Source: Candidatus Geocrenenecus dongiae
Lineage (GTDB): Archaea > Thermoproteota > Nitrososphaeria_A > Caldarchaeales > Wolframiiraptoraceae
DNA length: 64,000 nucleotides
Direction: 5' to 3'
NCBI GenBank assembly: GCA_023267855.1
Contig: JALNLN010000009.1
Span: forward strand, 1-64,000
Below are positions 36,076 through 44,354 of this stretch, piece by piece. The notes beneath the pieces were generated by a model that saw only the letters and a list, made by a program, of their open reading frames with translations, searched no databases and had not been told where the DNA came from. Position 1 is the stretch's first letter, and every line of letters begins with the position of its first letter. The translations under genes were made by a program, and so were the position numbers.

Positions 36076-38394
36076 TCACCTCTTCTCCTTCAACGCTTTC
36101 CAGATATTTTCAAATGATAATGGTAGGTTATTTATGTTTACTCCTGTAGCATGGAATATGGCATTAGCGATGGCTGGTGGAACTGATAACATAGATAGCT
36201 CCCCTACACCTCTAGCTCCATATGGACCATCTTTCTGAGGATTCTCTATTATTACTACTATGTGTTCTTCAGGTATGTCTCCTGCTCTAGCTATCTTGTA
36301 ATCTGTTAGGTTTGGATTAATCATCCTACCATTTTTATCATATTTGTATTCTTCCCACATGCCTAGACTTATAGATTGAACGCATCCTCCAACTATTTGT
36401 CCTTCAACAAGCATTGGATTGATAGCTTTCCCGACATCAAATGCTGAAACAAGTTTTAATATCTTTATTTCACCTGTCTCGGTATCTAGTTCAATTTCTA
36501 CGGCCTGGGCCCCGAAAGTCCATTTGAGAGCAGGATACCCTTGACCTGTTTCTGGATCGAGATATGTTAATCTACTTCCTACATAGTATCCACGACCGAT
36601 TATAGGTCCGCCGATAGTGTTTCCATTCGGATACACGTATCCAGCGGCTATGTCCTTCAACTGAAGACTCCATTCAGGTCTACCTTTCACATATACTTTT
36701 TCATCTTCAATTTCGAGATCGTCTTTGGGAACTCTTAGAACTTGTGAAGCTACTTCAAGTATCTGTTCTTTAACATCTCTTGCAGCCCTGATAACTGCTC
36801 TACCCTCCATGAATAGATTCCTACTTGCAACGGTTTGCCATGAGTATGGTGTTAGATCAGTGTGTCTGAAAGGCACCACCTTTATCTTCTCTACTGGAAC
36901 ACTGAGTTCTTCTGCAACTATCTGAGCTAATGCTGTAACTGTACCCTGACCTATCTCTGTTACTCCTACAGATAACAGAAATGTTCCATCTTCATTTAAC
37001 TTGATTATTGCTGAAGATGCAGCATTGGGAGGCATTGCAGGCGCTTTCCATAGAGCAGCAATCCCCTTCGCTCTAATCTTGTTTGGAGTAATTTTCACTG
37101 GTGGAGTGCCCCAGCCAATCTTTTCAGCTACAGCTTTAATACATTGATCTATTCTGCCTGCATCTTCTCTTAGCTTTTCACCTGTGGGGGTGGTGAGCCC
37201 TGGTAGGAGAGCGTTCTTTAATCTAAACTCAATTGGATCCATACCTATCTCTGCTGCTACAATCTCCATCTGTCTTTCTATAGCCCAGAGAAACTCGAAG
37301 TGTCCAAACCCTCTGAAAGCAGTTCCCCAAGGATGATTTGTATAAACAGTTAGAGATTCACCTTCTAGATTTGGAACATAGTATGGTCCAGTACATGAGT
37401 ATCCAGCAGCTCGACCAATATTTACTCCATAATCTGCGTAAGCTCCAGCATCAAATACATACAGAATCTTCTCGGCCATTATCTTTCCATCCCTCGTTAC
37501 GCCTGTCTTTATTTTACCGTAGAATCCTTGTCTAACAGGAGCAACCATAAATTGTTCTTCACGGGTTAACTCTAACTTAACAGGCCTATATCCAGCCTTT
37601 TTAGATAAGAGAACTACTAATGGTTCAAAGTTTATTCCTGCTTTTCCACCGAAACCTCCCCCGACATATGGAACATATACCGATATCTTGTGAAGTGGTA
37701 CTCCAAGCGAGTAACCAAGTATGTATCTAATAGCGAATGGGCTTTGAGCAGATGTCCATATTTTTATACTTCCATCCTTCATATATTGGCCAATGCATGT
37801 GTGAGGCTCCATCGGAACATGGGAGACTTGAGGCATCAAAAACTCGTTCTCAACTATTACATCACTCTTCTTGAAACCTTCCTCAACGTTTCCTTTCTTA
37901 ACAACAAATCTATTAGCTATATTTGTTCCAGGTATAGGGTTGAAAGCTGGAGAATGAGCATATTCTCCAAGTTCTTCATGAACTAGGGGGGCGTCAGGTT
38001 TCAAAGCATCTCTAACATCTAATACAGGTGGTAGAGGTTCATAGTCAACTTTTATCAACTCAATGGCTTCTTCTGCAGCTTCAAGATTCTCTGCAACTAC
38101 TGCAGCGACAGGTTCTCCCACCCATCTAACTTTCTTCCTTGCCAGTATATTCCTATCATTCACATATAATCCAATTCGGAAAGGAAAATCTTCTCCAATA
38201 GCTATCGTTATTACTCCAGGTACTTTCAATGCATCACTAAAATCTATCGATTTAATCTTTGCATGAGCATATGGACTTAAAAGTAATTTTGTATACAACA
38301 TTCCAGGAAGTTCTATGTCTCCAGCGTATTCAGCTGACCCAGTCACTTTCTCGAATGCATCAATTCTCTGAATAGATTTTCCTACGTATTTCAT
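36076..38394 (-). CDS. Molybdenum hydroxylase large subunit 2 (xanthine dehydrogenase family)
   Basis: The 772-residue molybdopterin subunit has VRWVGEPVAAVVAE, the cofactor loop VGGGFGGKAG, TAFRGFGHFEFLW and the C-terminal GARGVGE carrying the catalytic glutamate. Like its paralogue it lacks the CO-dehydrogenase AYRCSFR loop. The two large subunits share long stretches (for example HSPAFNPIPGTNIAN) but differ around the substrate pocket (GTAFRGFGHFEF versus TTALRGFGYPES). They probably oxidise different, related substrates. The gene order large-medium-small equals that of the first locus, in opposite orientation. Confidence 0.9.
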   Translation of the reverse strand: MKYVGKSIQRIDAFEKVTGSAEYAGDIELPGMLYTKLLLSPYAHAKIKSIDFSDALKVPGVITIAIGEDFPFRIGLYVNDRNILARKKVRWVGEPVAAVVAENLEAAEEAIELIKVDYEPLPPVLDVRDALKPDAPLVHEELGEYAHSPAFNPIPGTNIANRFVVKKGNVEEGFKKSDVIVENEFLMPQVSHVPMEPHTCIGQYMKDGSIKIWTSAQSPFAIRYILGYSLGVPLHKISVYVPYVGGGFGGKAGINFEPLVVLLSKKAGYRPVKLELTREEQFMVAPVRQGFYGKIKTGVTRDGKIMAEKILYVFDAGAYADYGVNIGRAAGYSCTGPYYVPNLEGESLTVYTNHPWGTAFRGFGHFEFLWAIERQMEIVAAEIGMDPIEFRLKNALLPGLTTPTGEKLREDAGRIDQCIKAVAEKIGWGTPPVKITPNKIRAKGIAALWKAPAMPPNAASSAIIKLNEDGTFLLSVGVTEIGQGTVTALAQIVAEELSVPVEKIKVVPFRHTDLTPYSWQTVASRNLFMEGRAVIRAARDVKEQILEVASQVLRVPKDDLEIEDEKVYVKGRPEWSLQLKDIAAGYVYPNGNTIGGPIIGRGYYVGSRLTYLDPETGQGYPALKWTFGAQAVEIELDTETGEIKILKLVSAFDVGKAINPMLVEGQIVGGCVQSISLGMWEEYKYDKNGRMINPNLTDYKIARAGDIPEEHIVVIIENPQKDGPYGARGVGELSMLSVPPAIANAIFHATGVNINNLPLSFENIWKALKEKR

Positions 38395-38502
38395 TAATAA
38401 CCACTCTCCACATTAACATACACGTTACTAAACTTCAAAAACCAACATATATTTTTTTCTTCTGTACTATAAAATAAAAATTTTGAGAAAGTGGATATGT
38501 TT

Positions 38503-39243
38503 CTAGAATTCTATTTCGAATTTTGAAGTTGGTTTTAATGGAATAGTCTTCTTAAGCATGTCTTCTGGAACTGGTCTCTCACCCATTAAGCCAATTGATG
38601 TAATATAGGGTTTCACCGACTTATTCCACTGTTCTCTAGTTATGTAGTATACCCTCGCTCCTCCAAGTTCATGTTGTACTTGAGGCCACGGTTTCGTTGT
38701 ATGTTGAAGTCTGAAGCCCATTCTAAATCCGAATGGGCTCTCAAAAGTAGCCCACCACTCATTTACACCAACCACGTCAAAAGCGTGCTCAATTTTAGCA
38801 GCGTAAAGAAAGAGTCCAAGTCTTTCAGCTCGTTTGAAAACAATCGTATGGAGACTTATACAGATCTCTTCATTTACGAATCTATGATTAACGAGCCCCA
38901 TTAGTTCTCCTTCTGTATTGGTAGCTACAATCACGTATCCATCTTTTAACCTATTCTGTGCCCATGCTAAAATCTCTGAGTATGTTCTGACAGCCACTAG
39001 ATGATAGAAGTCTTTATCATATTTAGGATCGATAAGTTGTCTTAGTGTCTGGAGCATGGCTGGTGCTTCATCTTTAGTAGCGGGGCGAACTATTATCGGT
39101 TCACCACTCTTTAATCTATAGATTTTAGGTGGGAAAGGTTTCTGGAACCGTTCATCAGGCGGACCTCCTCTTAAAAACTCTTCTATCTCATCGACCGAGA
39201 ACTTAAATTCTTCAAAAGATATGGGAACAGCTGGCTTAACCAT
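38503..39243 (-). CDS. GNAT-like acyltransferase upstream of molybdenum hydroxylase 2
   Basis: The 246-residue protein shows a GNAT-like core from about residue 50: IIVRPATKDEAPAMLQTL at the start, then YVIVATNTEGELMGLVNH (central strands) and later ATFESPFGFRMGFRLQ. The classical acetyl-CoA loop Q/R-x-x-G-x-G/A is not obvious. It lies 108 nt upstream of the large subunit on the same strand and may be cotranscribed. No substrate can be proposed. Confidence 0.5.
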   Translation of the reverse strand: MVKPAVPISFEEFKFSVDEIEEFLRGGPPDERFQKPFPPKIYRLKSGEPIIVRPATKDEAPAMLQTLRQLIDPKYDKDFYHLVAVRTYSEILAWAQNRLKDGYVIVATNTEGELMGLVNHRFVNEEICISLHTIVFKRAERLGLFLYAAKIEHAFDVVGVNEWWATFESPFGFRMGFRLQHTTKPWPQVQHELGGARVYYITREQWNKSVKPYITSIGLMGERPVPEDMLKKTIPLKPTSKFEIEF

Positions 39244-39420
39244 GTTGAAAACTTATTATCGTGGAGAATAAATACTTATCTCAAATAACTTTATCAGAAT
39301 ATTTAGGTTTATTTCCCTCTTAGAGAAATCAAAATATTTCCATTCGCCGATTTCAATCACGAAATCTATTAGTACATTTAACGTGTAGTAGATAGTTCTA
39401 GTTTTTCAAATAATGACTTA

Positions 39421-39430
39421 ACTTTATTTA
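39421..39430 (+). promoter_or_regulatory. TATA box of the amidohydrolase gene
   Basis: The actttattta box is centred about 27 nt before the ATG at 39454, consistent with a leaderless transcript. Confidence 0.5.
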
Positions 39431-39453
39431 CATCGTTATTTCAAATTATATCT

Positions 39454-40680
39454 ATGGTTGCTGATATAATTGTTAGGAATGCTTTTCTGAGAAGGTATGG
39501 AAGAATATGTGATATTTCCATCACGGATGGTAGAATAGTTGAGATAGGGAAGGTGGATGAAAGAGCAGAACTAGAGATAGACGCTGAGGGAAAACTTGTT
39601 ACAGAATCTTTTGTGAACCCCCATCTACATCTATGTAAGGTTTACACTTTTCCAACTATAGGTGAGGAGGCTTTAAAGTATTATCATGGGGGAATAATGG
39701 GCGGTGCCATGACAGCGATAGAGGTTGCGTCAAAGATTAAGGAGAGATACCATGAGAGCTGGATATATGAGAACGCTAAGAAGGCTATTCTAGAAGCTTT
39801 GAAACATGGATGTACACATATCCGTGCATTCGTAGATACCGATACGAAAGCAAAACTTGAAGGTGTGAAAGCTATCTTGAAGCTTAAAGAAGAATTCAAA
39901 AACATTCTGACCATTAAGGTTACTGCTTTTCCGCAAGATGGAGTCGTAAGAGATCCTGGTTCAGAAGAATTTGTTTGGAAAGCAGTTGAAATGGGATGTG
40001 ATGAAGTTGGAGGAATACCTTGGATAGAATATACTGAAGAAGACTCACGTCTCCATATAGATAAAATGTTTGAGATAGCTAAAAGATACAATAAAGATGT
40101 TGCTATGCTTACAGATGATGCAGGAGATCCATCACTGAGAACTACTGAAATGCTTGCAGTAAAAGCTATTAAAGAAGGATGGGTCAGCAAGGTGACGGCG
40201 TGTCATGCTAGGGCTATGCAACTTTATCCTGAACCATACTTTAGAAAATTAGTATATCTATTAAAGAAGGCTGATATGAGCATAGTTTCCGATCCCCATA
40301 CAGGCCCACTTCATGCAAGAGTTAGAGATCTAGTATCTCATGGAGTGAATGTAGCATTAGGACAGGATGATATAGCTGATGCCTACTATCCTTACGGTAG
40401 AAACAAGATGCTTGAAGTAGCGTTCATCAATTCTCACATACTATGGATGACGAGTCCAGCCGATATGGACATGCTTTACGATATGATAACAGTAAGAGCA
40501 GCGAAAGCTATGAATATAAGAAACCATGTATTAGAAGAAGGAAACATTGCAAACATTGTAGTTCTTAATGCTAGATCGGTTTATGAAGCTATCTGGTTTC
40601 AAGCAGAACCATTATACGTTATTAGTAATGGAAGACTAGTGGTAGAGAATGAAGAAAAAACAATCTTCCATATTAAGTAA
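39454..40680 (+). CDS. Amidohydrolase, cytosine-deaminase-like
   Basis: The 408-residue protein is a metal-dependent TIM-barrel hydrolase. It has the strand-1 motif FVNPHLHLCKVYTF (His-x-His), a conserved ITACH-type histidine in VTACHARAMQLYP, and the strand-8 aspartate in VALGQDDIADAYYPYGR, which is characteristic of cytosine deaminase/isopropylammelide-type enzymes. Likely substrates are cytosine, creatinine-like or s-triazine-like rings; cytosine is only a guess. It fits the base-degradation theme of the neighbouring genes. Confidence 0.85.
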   Translation: MVADIIVRNAFLRRYGRICDISITDGRIVEIGKVDERAELEIDAEGKLVTESFVNPHLHLCKVYTFPTIGEEALKYYHGGIMGGAMTAIEVASKIKERYHESWIYENAKKAILEALKHGCTHIRAFVDTDTKAKLEGVKAILKLKEEFKNILTIKVTAFPQDGVVRDPGSEEFVWKAVEMGCDEVGGIPWIEYTEEDSRLHIDKMFEIAKRYNKDVAMLTDDAGDPSLRTTEMLAVKAIKEGWVSKVTACHARAMQLYPEPYFRKLVYLLKKADMSIVSDPHTGPLHARVRDLVSHGVNVALGQDDIADAYYPYGRNKMLEVAFINSHILWMTSPADMDMLYDMITVRAAKAMNIRNHVLEEGNIANIVVLNARSVYEAIWFQAEPLYVISNGRLVVENEEKTIFHIK

Positions 40681-40771
40681 TGGTAAATTAAGATGTCTAA
40701 CATCCTAGACATTTTCCGTCAGCATAATCTTACACTATCTTAATCTTACGAATACTTATTATCTCGAAAAC

Positions 40772-41632
40772 ATGATATTATGCTTAAACTATATATCATG
40801 CTTTTCTAGATTATTTATCGGAGTGGGTATTGATCCGTATGTTCCAGAGCAGATAAGAGATTATTTTGAATCAATATCTGGATTAAAATCTTCTATTCGA
40901 GGCAGCTTCCTCTACTACCATAATAGAGACACTATCGTACTGGTTGGTTATCCAATCATAGGTGAATTTAGAGAAGAAGAGTTTGTAGAAGTTTTAGAAA
41001 AGCTTAGGTTGGATGTTAGAGGAAGGCTGGTCGTGATAGCTCCGAAGCTTCCTTCTATCTTTACTTTTGAAAATGTGAAGAAGGATAGTTATTTTAGAGT
41101 TAAGCTTCCATTAGTGCTTAAAAGTAAGAAGTTGAGGTATATGGTTTCTAGAGCTGAGAGAGATCTAGTTATAGAAGTTGGCAGATCCTTATCTAGAGAA
41201 CATTTTAACTTGGTGAACATTTTTCTTAGTAGGAGTGGTGTTGAAGAATACATGAAGTTCGTTTGTAGTAGGCTTGACAGGTATCTAGCAAGTTCCCAGA
41301 CAGCTTATGTAATAAATGCTTACAACAAGTCTGGTAGACTAATCGGCTTTGATATAGTAGATTTCGCCTCCACTAGATACTCTTTCTACATGTTTAATTT
41401 TATCGACAGAGGGGAAGGATATGTTCCAGGTGTTTCAGATATACTATTCTATAAACTTGTACAGTTATCTCAAGAGTATGGGAAACAGTACGTGAATATG
41501 GGCTTAGGAGTGAATGAGGGAGTTAGGAAGTTTAAGCTGAAGTGGGGGGCAGAAGAATTTTTACCCTATTTTTATGGAGAGATTACAAAAAAGAAACTTG
41601 TAGATTTATTTGAATTTTTCCTGAGGTTTTGA
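40772..41632 (+). CDS. Uncharacterised protein with C-terminal GNAT/FemAB-like region
   Basis: The 286-residue protein is not recognised with confidence. The C-terminal 110 residues (TAYVINAYNKSGRLIGFDIVDF ... YVNMGLGVNEGVRKFKLKWG) look like the second half of a GNAT or FemAB-type acyltransferase, in which an aromatic/Asn-x-G segment followed by FKxKWG is common. The N-terminal half has no clear motif. It ends 7 nt before the convergent S27ae gene. Confidence 0.45.
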   Translation: MILCLNYISCFSRLFIGVGIDPYVPEQIRDYFESISGLKSSIRGSFLYYHNRDTIVLVGYPIIGEFREEEFVEVLEKLRLDVRGRLVVIAPKLPSIFTFENVKKDSYFRVKLPLVLKSKKLRYMVSRAERDLVIEVGRSLSREHFNLVNIFLSRSGVEEYMKFVCSRLDRYLASSQTAYVINAYNKSGRLIGFDIVDFASTRYSFYMFNFIDRGEGYVPGVSDILFYKLVQLSQEYGKQYVNMGLGVNEGVRKFKLKWGAEEFLPYFYGEITKKKLVDLFEFFLRF

Positions 41633-41639
41633 AAGTTTT

Positions 41640-41810
41640 TCACTTTCTCCCAGATTTGAATTGTGTATAATGGCAGTTTCCACAGTAGTATCTATCTTCA
41701 TGGTCAGCCATGATGTATCCTTCACCACATCTTGGACAGAACACAACATTCTTCACGATCTTCCCATCTTTAATAGAATACTTCTTCCATAGACTAGCTT
41801 GCTTTCCCAA
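41640..41810 (-). CDS. rps27ae: 30S ribosomal protein S27ae
   Basis: This 56-residue gene is absent from the ORF track. It reads MGKQASLWKKYSIKDGKIVK, then FCPRCGEGYIMADHEDRYYC and GNCHYTQF, the four-cysteine zinc ribbon (C-x2-C ... C-x2-C) of archaeal S27ae. The start is a TTG at 41810 inside the end of the S24e gene (17-nt overlap), with a GGTGGG-like sequence just upstream, so translation is coupled to S24e. S27ae follows S24e in many archaea. Confidence 0.93.
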   Translation of the reverse strand: MGKQASLWKKYSIKDGKIVKNVVFCPRCGEGYIMADHEDRYYCGNCHYTQFKSGRK

Positions 41811-42108
41811 CTTTCCCACCTTCTAACGGTATAGCTGAATGTTTCTTTAATATATGCTTAGGCTCAAATCTCTTTACGTATTCCACACTATCGTATATGT
41901 GGGCATGTACTCTTGCTTTCAAAGATCCAAATAAGTTGATTATCTTGCATACAACAATTCTTTCTGGAGGTACACCATACTGGTTTGCGAGAAACTCAAC
42001 AATATCTTGACGTTTCGGTGTAGAGGAATCGAAAGAGATTATGAATTCCAGCTCTCTCCTATTAAGTAGCTTATTGTACCAGTCTCTCACTACCTCCACC
42101 ACCTTCAC
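41794..42108 (-). CDS. rps24e: 30S ribosomal protein S24e
   Basis: The 104-residue protein has the S24e pattern: NKLLNRRELEFIISFDSSTP, then PPERIVVCKIINLFGS and HIYDSVEYVKRFEPKHIL. A GTG start at 42108 lies 9 nt after a GGGAGG sequence. It lies between S6e and S27ae in a ribosomal operon. Confidence 0.93.
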   Translation of the reverse strand: MKVVEVVRDWYNKLLNRRELEFIISFDSSTPKRQDIVEFLANQYGVPPERIVVCKIINLFGSLKARVHAHIYDSVEYVKRFEPKHILKKHSAIPLEGGKVGKAS

Positions 42109-42162
42109 TCCTTTAAACCTCCCGGTTCTTAAATATATAGAATCTTCCCTTATTTTTTATGT

Positions 42163-42573
42163 TTATGAAGATTGTGGTATTAGTATTGCATTTATCTGGG
42201 CTATAGCTTCACTTATAGTATTTCCTCTAACTGTTTTTCTTTTTCTAAGTCCTTTTTTCTTTCTTTTGAGCCTACGTTTCTTCTTTTTTGATGCTGGCTT
42301 TTCTCTTGGATGAAATCCAACTCCACCCGATAGTAGTATTCTTACTTTTCTAGGTCCACTAACATCCGGTCTCATAGGAAATCCATCACGATCTGTTCCA
42401 CCAGTTATCTTTATCTTATATCCCTTGTATCCAATTATAGATCCATCTATCTCATCTCCAATCTTCTTTCCTATGAAGAGTTGGAAGACCCTGGGTTCGA
42501 GTACGATAGTCTTGGCCGTACCATCAGCTGGATTTGAGAGTACTAGTTTTGGAGCAGCAGCTTTCTCAGACAT
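42163..42573 (-). CDS. rps6e: 30S ribosomal protein S6e
   Basis: The 136-residue protein has VLSNPADGTAKTIVLEP, then GKKIGDEIDGSIIGYKGYKI and ITGGTDRDGFPMRPDVSG, all S6e hallmarks. It ends in a very basic tail with RKTVRGNTISEAIAQIN. Length is typical of the archaeal protein. It leads the S6e-S24e-S27ae group. Confidence 0.95.
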   Translation of the reverse strand: MSEKAAAPKLVLSNPADGTAKTIVLEPRVFQLFIGKKIGDEIDGSIIGYKGYKIKITGGTDRDGFPMRPDVSGPRKVRILLSGGVGFHPREKPASKKKKRRLKRKKKGLRKRKTVRGNTISEAIAQINAILIPQSS

Positions 42574-42619
42574 CTAGTGATAATCGTTTTCCTCTACTAT
42601 ATAACTTCTTATTGGCTAG

Positions 42620-42811
42620 CTAAGACTCAAGCTCTCTGATCTTCTTCTCTATAGTGAAGAACTTAAGCTTGCTTGGGTTTGAGCCTAGCCTTCTAGAGAT
42701 TCTAAACATGTAATTGTTCTGACACTCCACCTTGAACTCCCTGCATCCCAGACCAAGTTCAACGTAAAGTCGGTCCAACATATGCTTATATTCCTTCTCA
42801 TACCTCTCCAC
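42620..42811 (-). CDS. Small charged protein of unknown function
   Basis: The ORF track extends this frame to 42886, but the first 25 residues span a TATA-like element (ttatatat, 42826-42833). The real start is probably the GTG at 42811 (63 residues) or the ATG at 42781 (53 residues). The product (EYKHMLDRLYVELGLGCREF ... KIRELES) is charged and probably helical, with two cysteines. No family is recognised. It lies just upstream of S6e on the same strand. Confidence 0.4.
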   Translation of the reverse strand: MERYEKEYKHMLDRLYVELGLGCREFKVECQNNYMFRISRRLGSNPSKLKFFTIEKKIRELES

Positions 42812-42882
42812 TCTAAAAGAGAGGGATATATAACTTATAAAAATGATAAAATACATAAAGGATTCATAATTTATCATCATTG

Positions 42883-43082
42883 TCACTTTATATGCCTAAT
42901 AACATCGTTTATCAAATATTCTATCACATCTACCACCATTCTCCAGAATACTTCACCGTCAAGCAGTATATCTTTAGCAGTCTCTAAGACTTCCAAATCC
43001 GCTCATCCATTAGCTCAACCCTCAATCGTCCAGCACCATACAGTACATCTTCTCCTGTAATCTCAATTGCTACATCATACAT
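42883..43082 (-). pseudogene. Frameshifted small gene
   Basis: From an ATG at 43082 the frame reads MYDVAIEITGEDVLYGAGRL and then VELMDE before ending at a TAG (42984-42986). A second frame continues with DLEVLETAKDILLDGEVFWR to a TGA at 42883-42885. Restoring one base near 43004-43008 would join them into a compact helical protein of about 66 residues. It looks like a small gene broken by a single-base deletion, or a sequencing error. No family is recognised. Confidence 0.4.
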
Positions 43083-43118
43083 ATATTACTAGAGGTATGA
43101 TCAATATCTATTTTCAGC

Positions 43119-43298
43119 CTACTCTACAATTCTTTTATCTAAGATCATGATCATATAGTCATTGATGAATTTGCTGAGTACTTGGATAATCAATTGTGGT
43201 GAATATATGAGATTGGTGATTGGTTTTCCATTTATTCTGCTGTATCTAGGAATATTCTTCTTCACGATATCCGTCATACTATACGGAATATACGCCAT
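43119..43298 (-). CDS. Possible small protein of unknown function
   Basis: The ORF track starts at 43373, which would overlap the recombinase gene. An ATG at 43298 (MAYIPYSMTDIVKKNIPRYS) is better, with a weak TATA-like aatatac about 25 nt upstream. The 59-residue product has a mixed, protein-like composition ending in IMILDKRIVE. It lies 36 nt upstream of the frameshifted small gene on the same strand. No homologue is recognised. Confidence 0.35.
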   Translation of the reverse strand: MAYIPYSMTDIVKKNIPRYSRINGKPITNLIYSPQLIIQVLSKFINDYMIMILDKRIVE

Positions 43299-43323
43299 AA
43301 CGAATGATTGGAGATGATGTATA

Positions 43324-43785
43324 TTGACTAACACTACTGGTATCAGAATTGTTTTTGTCGATACTGCAAACAATTCTAGAAATCATTGTTGCTACGACCC
43401 TATTGGGGATAAGTTCTTCGAGGTTGAGAGTCTCATAGAGTTAGAAGGTTATGATGAAGTATATCTGGATTCATCGATATTCCAAAATATGTGGAGTGAG
43501 ATAGGAGAGCTTATAAGGAATGGTAGAAGAGTATTCTACTTTAGGAGACCGTGGAAGTGGAGAGAGCTGAGAAGCAAATTCGCTAAAGAATTAAAAGAGA
43601 GATTCGGTAAAAAGAAGACAGATTTTGGAGATGCCTACATTTTATCGAAGATTCCTAGAAGCTGGAAATGGTTTAGAGAGATAACACCAATCGATGTCGA
43701 GATAAAACCATTACTGACATTAGAGAAAGCCTACTACAAAAACTATCAGAGATTACTGAAGTTAAAGGTGTTGATAGAGATATAG
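43324..43785 (+). CDS. IS110-like DEDD recombinase, N-terminal RuvC-like part
   Basis: The 153-residue frame carries the acidic motifs of an IS110-type DEDD domain: IVFVDTANNSRNH (first Asp), YDEVYLDSSIFQNMW (acidic residue of the second motif) and GKKKTDFGDAYILSKI (the KTDxxDA motif). The TTG start follows a GGAGATGAT sequence. Downstream coding sequence resembling the C-terminal transposase domain continues in the -1 frame. A C AAA AAC heptamer at 43737-43743 lies where the frames overlap (43677-43785). Either a -1 frameshift joins them or the gene is broken. Confidence 0.6.
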   Translation: MTNTTGIRIVFVDTANNSRNHCCYDPIGDKFFEVESLIELEGYDEVYLDSSIFQNMWSEIGELIRNGRRVFYFRRPWKWRELRSKFAKELKERFGKKKTDFGDAYILSKIPRSWKWFREITPIDVEIKPLLTLEKAYYKNYQRLLKLKVLIEI

Positions 43786-43808
43786 GTGAAGTAAGAAACA
43801 GGATATCA

Positions 43809-44183
43809 ATGATACGTAGTAGAGTTGTGGAGAAGGCTAAAGAGATTATACCGATGTTCGATGAAATCTATAGAAGGTTAGGATTGGATGGAAATGACGT
43901 TAACGGATTATACGGTTTAGTTGGCGTACTGGTATATCTCGGATGGCCGAAGATTGTGATACCATACCACTACTCACTAAGATTCCTTGGATTATACAAA
44001 GCAAAAAATGATAGAGCTAGAAGGTTTAAGCATGTACAGGGGAACTGTAGAAGACTCTTCCAAATACTCACTGAAGCAATTGTAAAGAAGAGAAGTAAAC
44101 AATGGCCACCAAAACTAAGAGATCAAAGAAAGCTACTAAGAGAGTTGATCCATCTACTACAAGAGATTAAGGGGCCTGCCTGA
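43809..44183 (+). CDS. IS110-like recombinase, C-terminal part
   Basis: This frame is open from 43677, with the first ATG at 43809, and encodes a helical linker (GEVRNRISMIRSRVVEKAKE). It is followed by GLYGLVGVLVYLGWPK, then YSLRFLGLYKAKNDRARRF and HVQGNCRRLFQILTEAI. This layout recalls the IS110 C-terminal domain (GL-P ... SG ... KxGNxxLR). The serine of the usual SG motif, which acts as nucleophile in IS110 recombinases, is not evident. The piece may therefore be inactive or a diverged subgroup. Similarity is by pattern only. Confidence 0.5.
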   Translation: MIRSRVVEKAKEIIPMFDEIYRRLGLDGNDVNGLYGLVGVLVYLGWPKIVIPYHYSLRFLGLYKAKNDRARRFKHVQGNCRRLFQILTEAIVKKRSKQWPPKLRDQRKLLRELIHLLQEIKGPA

Positions 44184-44332
44184 GAGCTGGAGCAAAAAAC
44201 CAGGCTGGTCTGTTCTAGTTTAGCGCTCAGGTAGGCTTCTTGGAGTCTACCGTGCAGTCTGCTACTATATGGTGCCGCTGGGTTGCTTAAACAGCTTTCA
44301 GGTAGCCCCCACCTCCACTTTTTATTCTTGAT
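44168..44332 (-). ncRNA. Unidentified GC-rich structured RNA candidate
   Basis: This is the only GC-rich noncoding block in the window. It folds well in either direction. On the plus strand, 44174-44187 can pair with 44223-44236 (one mismatch, one G-U), 44230-44236 with 44245-44251 as an alternative hairpin, and 44261-44265 with 44302-44306. The motif CTACCTGA occurs twice on the minus strand. A minus-strand TATA box (44355-44362) predicts a start near 44332, so I annotate the minus strand. The alternative is a plus-strand bridge RNA of the IS110-like element. It lacks the signatures of SRP RNA, RNase P RNA, tRNA or box C/D RNA that I looked for. Confidence 0.5.
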
Positions 44333-44354
44333 TGAAACTTACATGGTCCCAAAA

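Larger units (their letters stand above)
43324..44183 (+). mobile_element. Putative IS110-family element (ends not defined)
   Basis: This interval holds the two recombinase frames. It interrupts what is usually a compact translation-gene neighbourhood between S6e and aIF5B. IS110 elements lack long terminal inverted repeats, and I could not fix the ends. The GC-rich structured segment directly downstream may belong to the element, since IS110/IS1111 elements encode a bridge RNA in a noncoding end. Confidence 0.4.

Noticed and set aside
36076-38394. Carbon monoxide dehydrogenase identity for the molybdenum hydroxylases
   Set aside because: Both large subunits lack the AYRCSFR active-site loop of form I CO dehydrogenase, despite the CoxG-like neighbour.
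44168-44332. SRP RNA, RNase P RNA, tRNA or H/ACA RNA identity of the GC-rich block
   Set aside because: I looked for the SRP helix-8 tetraloop region, conserved RNase P core, tRNA T-loop and a trailing ACA box on both strands and found none convincingly.
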